A stretch of 64,000 nt of DNA from Corynebacterium callunae DSM 20147 (GTDB lineage: Bacteria; Actinomycetota; Actinomycetes; Mycobacteriales; Mycobacteriaceae): NCBI RefSeq assembly GCF_000344785.1, contig NC_020506.1, positions 248,001 through 312,000 on the forward strand, in the 5' to 3' direction. The notes under the pieces are model-generated. The model was not told the origin of the DNA. It did not search any database and saw nothing but the letters and a program-made list of their open reading frames with translations. Each line of letters starts with the position of its first letter. Position 1 is the stretch's first letter. The position numbers were made by a program, and so were the translations under genes. Positions 56,684 to 64,000 of this stretch are shown here, in pieces.

Positions 56684-57211
56684 GTGAATATTCCACAGCG
56701 CATTGCAGTGGCCGGAACAAGTGGAGTGGGCAAAACAACCTTGTGTCGGCAATTGGAAGACCTGCTGGGTTATCCGCGGGCGGAATTGGATGCACTTTTT
56801 CTCGGGGAAAACTGGACTCCGCGGCCTAGTTTTCTGCGCGAGGTGGAGGACTTCATAACAGGGGAGCAGTGGATTTGTGAATATCAATATCCTCAAGCTC
56901 GGCCACTAATCGCAGCACGCGCCGATACTTTGGTGTGGCTGGATTTTAAGTTCTCCGTGCAAATGACCCGCTTGATAAAACGCACGGTTTTTAGAAGCCT
57001 GAGCAAAAAGCCGCTGTGGAATAACAATGTTGAGCAGCCTCTCCACACAATTGTTAAGGATCCCGATGATATTCTGGGGTGGGCGTGGCGGAGTCGGAAT
57101 GATCTAAAGAAGTCGGTGCCACAGCTGCAGCAAGGGTTTCCGCATTTAACAATTGTGCATCTTAAAAGTCCGGGGCAAGTGAAGTTATGGATTCAAAAAA
57201 TCTCAAGTTAG
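56684..57211 (+). CDS. P-loop nucleoside/nucleotide kinase-like ATPase
   Basis: 175 residues. Starts IPQRIAVAGTSGVGKTTLCRQLEDLL: a Walker A loop (GTSGVGKTT, residues 10-18) at the N-terminus of a compact kinase fold. A DALFLGENWTPRP segment and a basic RLIKRTVFR helix resemble topology-modulation (FlaR) proteins of the adenylate-kinase-like class. Function unknown. GTG 56684 follows GGGGG by about 7 bases; the longer frame to 56594 is poorly supported. Monocistronic as far as visible. Confidence 0.75.
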   Translation: MNIPQRIAVAGTSGVGKTTLCRQLEDLLGYPRAELDALFLGENWTPRPSFLREVEDFITGEQWICEYQYPQARPLIAARADTLVWLDFKFSVQMTRLIKRTVFRSLSKKPLWNNNVEQPLHTIVKDPDDILGWAWRSRNDLKKSVPQLQQGFPHLTIVHLKSPGQVKLWIQKISS

Positions 57212-57254
57212 CCAACCCCGCTTAACAGGGGTGGCTGAGTTTTGAGGCAAGTGT

Positions 57255-57268
57255 GCGTCGAAAAGCGC
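57255..57268 (-). repeat. copy of GCTTTTCGACG motif
   Basis: GCGCTTTTCGACGC on the minus strand, between the P-loop kinase and adhE genes. Confidence 0.6.
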
Positions 57269-57340
57269 TATTGGGTTGCGCTTCTAAATAATCGGTAGTC
57301 TGGTGGACATACTGAATTCTTATTAAAAAAGGGAGTGTCC

Positions 57341-58447
57341 ATGAGTTCTATCGTTTCCGGCATTGTTGCACTGAGCAAGGGTGAACCAGTTGTTAAAACC
57401 AATGTGGTTGTTCCAGACCCAGGTGCCAATGATGTCATTGTTAAGATCCAGGCCTGCGGCGTCTGCCATACCGACCTCGCTTATCGTAATGGCGATATTT
57501 CTGATGAATTCCCTTATCTGCTGGGCCATGAGGCTTCCGGCATTGTGGAAGAAGTTGGATCTGCGGTAACTCACGTTGCTGTTGGTGATTTTGTGGTTTT
57601 GAACTGGCGTGCAGTGTGTGGCGAGTGCCGTGCATGTAAGAAGGGCGAGCCAAAGTACTGCTTTAACACTCATAACGCTTCTAAGAAGATGACTTTGGAA
57701 GATGGCACCGAGCTTTCCCCAGCTTTGGGAATTGGTGCTTTCTTGGAAAAGACCATCGTTCATGAGGGTCAGTGCACCAAGGTTAATCCTGAAGAGGATC
57801 CAGCTGCAGCAGGTCTTTTGGGCTGTGGCATTATGGCAGGTCTCGGTGCTGCCGTTAATACCGCCGATATTAAGCGTGGCGAATCCGTAGCAGTATTTGG
57901 CCTCGGCGGCGTGGGCATGGCAGCAATTGCCGGTGCCAAGCTGGCTGGCGCATCCAAGATTATTGCCGTTGATATCGACGCCAAGAAGTTGGAGTGGGCC
58001 AAGGAATTCGGCGCTACCGACATTGTTGATTCCTCCAACCTTGGCGGCGAAGGCGATGCCTCTGAAGTAGTTGCCAAGGTTCGCGAGCTCACCGGTGGTT
58101 TTGGTACCGATGTCACCATCGACGCCGTGGGCATCATGCCAACCTGGCAGCAGGCTTTTTACTCCCGCGACTTCGCTGGCCGCATGGTGATGGTGGGCGT
58201 GCCAAACCTCACTTCCCGCATTGATGTCCCAGCAATTGATTTCTATGGTCGCGGCGGCTCCCTGCGTCCTGCTTGGTACGGCGACTGCCTGCCAGAGCGT
58301 GACTTCCCAACCTACGTTGACCTGCACCTACAGGGCCGTTTCCCATTGGATAAGTTTGTTTCTGAGCGCATTGGCCTCGACGATGTTGAAGAGGCTTTTG
58401 CCACCATGAAGTCCGGCGATGTCCTGCGCTCGGTGGTGGAGCTCTAA
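57341..58447 (+). CDS. adhE: S-(hydroxymethyl)mycothiol dehydrogenase (MSH-dependent formaldehyde dehydrogenase)
   Basis: 368-residue zinc medium-chain dehydrogenase. Catalytic Zn site Cys in [11 protein letters not shown] (about residue 39) and GHEASG (about 64); structural Zn Cys in [17 protein letters not shown] (about residues 89-105); nucleotide-binding GLGGVGMAA (about 188). It matches the mycothiol-dependent formaldehyde dehydrogenase (AdhE/FadH, MscR) of actinobacteria, which oxidises the mycothiol adduct of formaldehyde. GGGAG (57331-57335) five bases before ATG 57341 decides the start; GTG 57335 is rejected. Its stop overlaps the next start (TAATG). Confidence 0.93.
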   Translation: MSSIVSGIVALSKGEPVVKTNVVVPDPGANDVIVKIQACGVCHTDLAYRNGDISDEFPYLLGHEASGIVEEVGSAVTHVAVGDFVVLNWRAVCGECRACKKGEPKYCFNTHNASKKMTLEDGTELSPALGIGAFLEKTIVHEGQCTKVNPEEDPAAAGLLGCGIMAGLGAAVNTADIKRGESVAVFGLGGVGMAAIAGAKLAGASKIIAVDIDAKKLEWAKEFGATDIVDSSNLGGEGDASEVVAKVRELTGGFGTDVTIDAVGIMPTWQQAFYSRDFAGRMVMVGVPNLTSRIDVPAIDFYGRGGSLRPAWYGDCLPERDFPTYVDLHLQGRFPLDKFVSERIGLDDVEEAFATMKSGDVLRSVVEL

Positions 58448-59082
58448 TGGCTCACGAGGGTTTGCGCGTAGAAAATATTGTTACCTCCGGCATTTTCGCC
58501 CTTGATGGTGGCGAGTGGCAGGTGGATAACAATATTTGGGTGATCGGCAATGACTCTGAGGTCTTCATTATTGATGCAGCTCATGATGCCGCACCTATCA
58601 TTGAGGCTGTTGGTGGCCGCACTGTGAAGGGCATTTTGTGCACCCATGCGCATAATGATCACATCACTGTGGCACCTCAACTGGCCGCCGAATTTGATGC
58701 ACCGATTTTTGTGCACCCCGGGGATCAGATGCTGTGGGAGGAAACCCATGGCGATCTCGCGCACGAGGAGCTTGCAAACGGTCAGAAGTTCCAGATCGCT
58801 GGCACCGACCTGATTGTGCTCAACACCCCCGGCCACTCCCCGGGCTCTAGCTGCTTCTACATTCCAGAGGCCAATGAGCTCTTCTCCGGCGATACCCTTT
58901 TCCAGGGCGGCCCGGGCGCAACAGGGCGCAAGTACAGCTCCTTTGACACCATTATCGAGTCCCTCAAGACCTCGATCTTGGATCTGCCTGCAGAAACCAC
59001 TGTGCGCACCGGTCACGGCGACCACACTAGCGTCGGCGCCGAGGCCCCTCACCTTGAAGAGTGGATTAAGCGCGGCCACTAA
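58447..59082 (+). CDS. MBL-fold hydrolase, probable S-formylmycothiol partner enzyme
   Basis: 211-residue metallo-beta-lactamase fold. THAHNDHI (about residues 76-83) with a His ligand also in TPGHSPGSS (about 130), Asp in FSGDTLF (about 152) and TGHGDHTS (about 193) form the dinuclear metal site of the glyoxalase II type. The start overlaps the adhE stop by one base. In many actinobacteria this gene is fused in an operon with adhE and is proposed to hydrolyse S-formylmycothiol; that role is inference from neighbourhood. Confidence 0.88.
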   Translation: MAHEGLRVENIVTSGIFALDGGEWQVDNNIWVIGNDSEVFIIDAAHDAAPIIEAVGGRTVKGILCTHAHNDHITVAPQLAAEFDAPIFVHPGDQMLWEETHGDLAHEELANGQKFQIAGTDLIVLNTPGHSPGSSCFYIPEANELFSGDTLFQGGPGATGRKYSSFDTIIESLKTSILDLPAETTVRTGHGDHTSVGAEAPHLEEWIKRGH

Positions 59083-59114
59083 AACGCTGCTTATCGACGC
59101 GCCTTAGCTCCGTA

Positions 59115-59149
59115 GTGCCCCTGCCTTTCAGGCGGGGGCACCCCCTTTT
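59115..59149 (+). terminator. terminator of the adhE operon
   Basis: Stem GTGCCCCTGCC/GGCGGGGGCAC (59115-59125, 59131-59141) with one G-U pair and a 5-base loop, then CCCCTTTT. Confidence 0.75.
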
Positions 59150-59197
59150 AGGGCGGGCTGGTTATTTCTGCCTCGCCGAAGCTGTGATGCGCATAAC

Positions 59198-60409
59198 ATG
59201 TCGCACATGGCTGAGAATAAACGCGGGCAAAGGCAAGTCTGGTTGGCGGTAGCGCTATCTATCTTCACCGTGGCATGGGGTGGCAATGAGTTCACCCCGC
59301 TTTTGGTGTTTTATCGCCAAGAAGGCGTATTCAGCAATCTCTTTATCGATTTACTCCTGGTCTTCTACGCCATCGGCGTGGGAGTAGGACTGCTTGCTGC
59401 CGGACCACTTTCTGACCGTCTGGGCAGACGCACCATCATGTTGCCCGCACCGATTATCGCAGCTATTGGTTCCGCTCTGATTGCAGGTGGTGAAAACACC
59501 GCATTACTAATTGCAGCTGGCCGTGTGCTTTCTGGCATTGCAGTTGGCATGGTGATGACAGCCGGTGGTGCCTGGATTAAAGAGCTTGCCTCCCCACGTT
59601 TTGAACCCGGCATCAAAAAAGGCATCGGTGCCAAAAGGGCGTCGATGTCTTTGACCGCAGGCTTTGCCTTAGGTCCAGCTGTTGCCGGTTCCATGGCGCA
59701 ATGGCTGCCACTACCTGGTCAAATGGCCTATATTTTGCACATTATTTTATCGCTCGTGCTTTTGCCTTTGCTGCTGACCGCGCCGGAAACTCGCCAAACT
59801 GCACATCACGGACTCAAGGGATCATTTTGGGCAGATGTTTTGGTGCCCTCGGCACTTAACCGGCGCTTTTTGCTGGTGGTTGCGCCTATTGCGCCTTGGG
59901 TCTTCGGCGCGGGCTTTACATCCTATGCCGTGATTCCAACTTTGATGCATGAGATGGTCTCTGCCCCGATTGCCTATTCTGCACTTCTAGCTCTGGTCAC
60001 CTTAGGTTCGGGATTTACCATCCAACAATTTGGTCCGCAGATTATGGGAAACTCTAAAACCCGCGGCCCCATTTTGGCCATGATCGTGGCAGTGGTGGGA
60101 ATGTCTGGAGCTTTCTTAATTTCCCTGCATCCGCACCCATGGTGGGCCTTGCTGGTGGGAGTGTTCTTAGGCCTTACTTACGGACTCTGCATGTTTATGG
60201 GTTTGGCCGAGACGCAAAATATTGCAACGCCCTCCGATATGGCGGGGTTGAGCGGAATTTTCTACTGCTTGGCTTATTCCGGCATGGTTTTCCCAGCTAT
60301 TTTGACCAAACTTAATGCCTGGTTTAGTTATCCAGAAATGTTGGGATTTGGTGTTTTCATGGCGATTTTATGCTTGGGACTGGTGAGTATAACTGCGCGC
60401 AAGCTGTGA
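59198..60409 (+). CDS. major facilitator superfamily transporter
   Basis: 403 residues with twelve hydrophobic helices. The loop between helices 2 and 3 carries the MFS signature GPLSDRLGRRTIMLP (about residues 69-83). A PRFEPGIKKGIGAKRA loop follows helix 4. The substrate is not evident; the order suggests a drug or organic-solute exporter. ATG 59198 or ATG 59207 is the start; neither has a clear ribosome site, and GCATAAC just upstream could be part of a leaderless promoter. Confidence 0.85.
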   Translation: MSHMAENKRGQRQVWLAVALSIFTVAWGGNEFTPLLVFYRQEGVFSNLFIDLLLVFYAIGVGVGLLAAGPLSDRLGRRTIMLPAPIIAAIGSALIAGGENTALLIAAGRVLSGIAVGMVMTAGGAWIKELASPRFEPGIKKGIGAKRASMSLTAGFALGPAVAGSMAQWLPLPGQMAYILHIILSLVLLPLLLTAPETRQTAHHGLKGSFWADVLVPSALNRRFLLVVAPIAPWVFGAGFTSYAVIPTLMHEMVSAPIAYSALLALVTLGSGFTIQQFGPQIMGNSKTRGPILAMIVAVVGMSGAFLISLHPHPWWALLVGVFLGLTYGLCMFMGLAETQNIATPSDMAGLSGIFYCLAYSGMVFPAILTKLNAWFSYPEMLGFGVFMAILCLGLVSITARKL

Positions 60410-61366
<957 letters not shown>

Positions 61367-61384
61367 ACCCCACTAAATCCAAAC

Positions 61385-61463
61385 CCTCGGATTCAGTACC
61401 TCGGATTCACGCAAAAAACCTCGGATTCAGCACTCCTTCCGAGGTACTGAATCCGAGGTTTTT
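61385..61463. terminator. terminator with two competing stems
   Basis: Arm 61415-61430 pairs with 61447-61462 (16 bp, followed by a T-run to 61463), but arm 61385-61405 pairs perfectly over 21 bp with 61438-61458. The two foldings share the right arm, so they are mutually exclusive. Confidence 0.75.
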
Positions 61464-61496
61464 GTGTGCAAGGGCAGGGCGAACCCCTTAAACCCC

Positions 61497-61862
61497 TTAA
61501 GCCTCTTCTTTTTCAGGAAGCACTGCGTTTTGCAAAGCCACAGCGCGGGCCAGCTTGGAATAGCGCAATTCCTGCTCGCGGAAGCGCACATAACTGGAAA
61601 GTGTGGTGAACATAAAGGCCACCACTAGACCATAAAGCATGAGGTCAGTGCCCCTGTCCACTCCAACCAAGTGCGCAACGGCAGTGAGATCATTGGGTCG
61701 AAGTACCGCCCACACGGCTGCAAAAATGAAGAGCACAAAGCCGATTTTTACCCAAGCTTTAGCGCGTGCTTTGCGGCGATTCTTCAAAAAGTACAAAGCC
61801 AAGGCCAAAGTGGCCAGCAGCAAAAGCACCTGAATAACAATTTGTGTTGCAGTTTGGGTCAT
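61497..61862 (-). CDS. DUF2304 membrane protein (PpgS partner)
   Basis: 121 residues with three or four hydrophobic segments (about 8-25, 38-55, 70-95) and a charged tail. DUF2304 proteins are found beside polyprenyl-phosphate glycosyltransferases; Rv3632 supports the activity of PpgS (Rv3631). Its start overlaps the glycosyltransferase stop by 4 bases (ATGA), so it is the second gene of the pair. Confidence 0.85.
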   Translation of the reverse strand: MTQTATQIVIQVLLLLATLALALYFLKNRRKARAKAWVKIGFVLFIFAAVWAVLRPNDLTAVAHLVGVDRGTDLMLYGLVVAFMFTTLSSYVRFREQELRYSKLARAVALQNAVLPEKEEA

Positions 61863-62569
61863 GGGAGTCTCCTGGCAAGGAAGCCATCGGCAAGGATGTT
61901 AACTCCATTAAGCAGGGACTGGCCCTTGCTCATGGAATATTCGGTGTAGAGGATATCAACCGGCTCTTCGGAAATCCGCCAGCCTTTTTGCGCAATCTGA
62001 TCAACAATCTCAGAGGCATGGGACATGCCATTCATGCGAATATTGAGCTCCTGCGCCACCTTCTGGTTAAACACACGCAATCCATTGTGGGCATCGGTCA
62101 AACCCAGTTTGCGGGTCTTTGGCGAAAGCAACACAACGGTGCGCAGCACAATGCGCTTAATCAGCGGAACCTGATCAGTCTCTTTGCGGGGACGGCCAAA
62201 ACGGGTGCCCACAATAATATCGAGGGGTTCTTTGCGCAGCCGTTCCACCATGGTCACCACGTCTTTGACCTGATGTTGGCCATCGGCATCAAAGGTGACA
62301 AAGTATTTTGCCCCGGGTTGTGCGCGGGCATATTCAATACCGGTTTGAATCGCAGCACCCTGGCCCAAATTAACCGGGTGATTAACCAAATGTGCGCCTG
62401 CAGCATGGATCTCCGCGGCGGAATTATCCGGAGAACCATCATTAACGGCCACAATATTAGGGAAAGTCTGGAGAGCATTTTCGAGCACTTCCCTGATTAC
62501 TGTGCCCTCGTTATAACAGGGAACGACCAACCAGGTGTCAGTGAAGTCGTTTTTATTTTTTGCATCCAT
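61859..62569 (-). CDS. polyprenyl-phosphate glycosyltransferase (PpgS-like, family 2)
   Basis: 236-residue GT-A glycosyltransferase. LVVPCYNEGTVIREVL (about residues 13-28), VNDGSPDNS (about 41), the DxD-like DADGQHQ (about 92) and the NGLRVFNQ segment (about 160) are family landmarks of dolichol-phosphate mannose synthase-like enzymes. The closest counterpart I recall is PpgS (Rv3631), which makes polyprenyl-phospho-N-acetylgalactosamine for arabinogalactan decoration. ATG 62569 is preferred over a longer frame to 62683 that would run into the divergent RNase H gene. Confidence 0.85.
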   Translation of the reverse strand: MDAKNKNDFTDTWLVVPCYNEGTVIREVLENALQTFPNIVAVNDGSPDNSAAEIHAAGAHLVNHPVNLGQGAAIQTGIEYARAQPGAKYFVTFDADGQHQVKDVVTMVERLRKEPLDIIVGTRFGRPRKETDQVPLIKRIVLRTVVLLSPKTRKLGLTDAHNGLRVFNQKVAQELNIRMNGMSHASEIVDQIAQKGWRISEEPVDILYTEYSMSKGQSLLNGVNILADGFLARRLP

Positions 62570-62648
62570 GATAGAAACAGAGCCTAGTGCATAAAGATGA
62601 ATATTCCCTTTAGATAGGGCCGACAAAGCTAATGATAACTTGTTCATC

Positions 62649-63707
62649 ATGGAATCCATCGACCTAGAGCAGCTGGCGGGCACTCAATCGCGCACCTACC
62701 AATCGCGCAAGATCACCCCTGAGATGATCAATCGGCCGGTTCATGTTGCCATCGCGCTCTGGGAAGTCCCTTGGGAATCCGCGGCCTCGGGGAAAATTGA
62801 TGGATGGGTCATCGCCGTTGACTCCGCGCATGGCAGATTTGTGCGCAATGGCCAAACCAAAAATGGCGACGTTGTGCTACGCGCTGTTGCCGCCCTTAAA
62901 TCTGCGTTGCGTGGGGTTCAAGGCAAGGTATGGATTGTTACTGGCCGGCGTCAAACCGCCTTGCGCGCTGAACTTGTGCGCCAAAACTACCTGGTGACGG
63001 GCAGCTTTGCGGAAGAAAACCGCGCTGGCGTCAAAGCTTCAGCCCTGTCGCGCCGGGCTGAGCAGTCCGCTCACTATAAGGCCAAAAAAATCGGCGAAGC
63101 TGTCGAGCGCGCTCCACGCCCCAAAGAAAGACAAGAGGCTCACTGGTGGCCACGCTATTCCTTGAGTAACGGTGTGTTGCCTACCGGACCTTTACGCGTT
63201 GCGACGGATGCTTCTACCGATGGGGTCTTTCGCGGAGCAATGTGTTTTGTGGCAGCCAACGGCGATTATCTTTTAGAAACTGCTGATACCACTGCTTCCT
63301 CTGATGAATTGGAATTGGAGAGTATCACTCACGCGCTGGAATATCTGAAAAATATTGGTGCCGAAGCAGCTCGCATTGAAACTGATAGTAAGGCAGCTCT
63401 CGAGGCGATTGATTACATTCTTAATGCCAATCCGCGGCGCAGTAAAACTGGTCAACGCTGGCGTGGAATTTCTTCCGGTGCCCGTTCTCGTTTTAAGGAT
63501 GCCTGGCTAGCACTGGAAGGTCAGTGCACCGTGGAACTTGCCCGGGTGTTGGGGCATGCTGGCGATCCACTTAATCAAGCAGCTGATCAGATTGCTTATA
63601 TGGGTATGCGCGCGATCATTTTTGAGAAGAAGACCTCTCGCCACACTCTTACTGAGGGGATTAATCGCACGCTGCACAAGAGCATTGCTCGTGTGGAGGG
63701 GGAGTAG
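62649..63707 (+). CDS. RNase H-like domain protein
   Basis: 352 residues. N-terminal domain of unknown type (about 1-175), then a ribonuclease H fold with carboxylates in ATDAST (about 182), LELESITHAL (about 219), IETDSKAALEAI (about 243), and a late VLGHAGDPLNQAADQIA (about 302-318) with the His and Asp of the DEDD set. All four acidic residues needed for RNase HI are present, so it may cleave RNA in RNA-DNA hybrids. ATG 62649 is the start; the region before it has GATAAC, a possible -10 of a leaderless mRNA. Confidence 0.78.
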   Translation: MESIDLEQLAGTQSRTYQSRKITPEMINRPVHVAIALWEVPWESAASGKIDGWVIAVDSAHGRFVRNGQTKNGDVVLRAVAALKSALRGVQGKVWIVTGRRQTALRAELVRQNYLVTGSFAEENRAGVKASALSRRAEQSAHYKAKKIGEAVERAPRPKERQEAHWWPRYSLSNGVLPTGPLRVATDASTDGVFRGAMCFVAANGDYLLETADTTASSDELELESITHALEYLKNIGAEAARIETDSKAALEAIDYILNANPRRSKTGQRWRGISSGARSRFKDAWLALEGQCTVELARVLGHAGDPLNQAADQIAYMGMRAIIFEKKTSRHTLTEGINRTLHKSIARVEGE

Positions 63708-63766
63708 CAGGCTCCACAAGGTAAGCTGGTGACCACGTGCAAAACCAAAAGGAGCCTGGATTTTCG

Positions 63767-64000
63767 ATGAGCAACCAACGCATCGGTGTAGTTATTGTCT
63801 CTTATGGACACGAACAAGATGTGGCGAATCTAGTTGATTCTTTTGCCTCGCAGTTAAAAGATGGCGACCGCGTGGTTGTGGTGGATAATCGCAAACCTTG
63901 GGTATTGGAATCCATGGTGGGTGAACGCCTTAAAGCTCATGGTGTGGAAATCATCAACCATGACAATGGCGGCTTTGCTGCCGGCTGCAATGTCGGCGCT
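63767..64000 (+). CDS. family 2 glycosyltransferase, 3' truncated by window edge
   Basis: First 78 residues only: starts MSNQRIGVVIVSYGHEQDV, with VVVVDNRK (about residue 37-44) and HDNGGFAAGCNVGA (about 65-78), the standard start of rhamnosyl/galactofuranosyl-type GT-A enzymes. ATG 63767 has AAAAGGAG 12 bases upstream. It starts 59 bases after the RNase H gene and may be in its operon. Precise sugar is not determinable from this part. Confidence 0.85.
   Translation, partial: MSNQRIGVVIVSYGHEQDVANLVDSFASQLKDGDRVVVVDNRKPWVLESMVGERLKAHGVEIINHDNGGFAAGCNVGA

Noticed and set aside
57323..58327. 334-residue minus-strand ORF opposite adhE
   Set aside because: Antisense shadow of adhE, whose zinc motifs are unambiguous.
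58444..59079. 211-residue minus-strand ORF of the same length as the MBL hydrolase
   Set aside because: It mirrors the MBL gene frame exactly; the metal motifs lie on the + strand.
61844..62587. 247-residue + strand ORF opposite the PpgS-like gene
   Set aside because: Shadow; the glycosyltransferase motifs are on the minus strand.

Overview
This window is a chromosomal segment of a Corynebacterium very close to C. glutamicum. The aspartate-family genes leuA, lysC and asd, sigC, katA, the arsenic cluster, the Mrp antiporter operon, the cgtSR8 two-component system, whcA, glxR, topA, cyaB and the mycothiol-dependent adhE are all recognisable from protein sequence and come in the order I recall for that species. 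Much of the right two thirds also follows, in inverted order, the Mycobacterium tuberculosis block running from ponA2/whiB4/crp through nth, marP, the ssd-tad genes, cspA, topA and the adenylate cyclase to galE and ppgS. That comparison is from memory, not from a search.

Layout. 1-1.4 kb: tail of a pilus locus (class C sortase, pilin-like LPXTG protein). 1.4-7 kb: amino-acid biosynthesis (leuA with leader peptide and attenuator, a DMT transporter, lysC-asd). 7-12.2 kb: stress functions (sigC, katA, arsR divergent from acr3-arsC-arsC1'). 12.2-18.1 kb: six-gene Mrp cation/proton antiporter operon. 18.3-22.3 kb: YhgE-like membrane protein and the cgtSR8 operon with a secreted acidic protein. 22.5-30.8 kb: DedA protein, tRNA-Pro, phosphoesterase, YqeY, class A PBP, whcA, RidA, MBL hydrolase, glxR. 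30.9-37 kb: nth, a TlpA-like thioredoxin, a Nudix hydrolase and a MarP-type protease, an epoxide-hydrolase-like protein, and a HAD phosphatase. 37.2-41.9 kb: a 6C-type small RNA followed by ssd and a Tad/Flp pilus operon. 42-49.1 kb: DEAD-box helicase, cspA, topA, YhhN protein. 49.5-53.2 kb: an accessory island holding a large sortase-anchored VaFE-repeat protein broken by an in-frame stop, and a 48-residue peptide gene. 53.4-64 kb: cyaB, holB, tRNA-Thr, a P-loop kinase, adhE with an MBL hydrolase, an MFS transporter, galE, the DUF2304/ppgS pair, an RNase H-like protein, and the start of a glycosyltransferase.

The genes fall into coherent groups: envelope (PBP, PpgS/GalE, pilins, Tad), oxidative, arsenic and aldehyde defence dependent on mycothiol (katA, arsC1', adhE), and cAMP signalling (cyaB makes cAMP, glxR senses it). 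Points most worth a second look are the nonsense codon in the VaFE protein, the 48-residue peptide beside it, seven exact copies of an 11-base motif (GCTTTTCGACG), two pairs of perfect DnaA boxes outside any obvious origin, the 6C RNA, and several unusually long intergenic hairpins, one with two mutually exclusive foldings. I saw no CRISPR array, insertion sequence or prophage.
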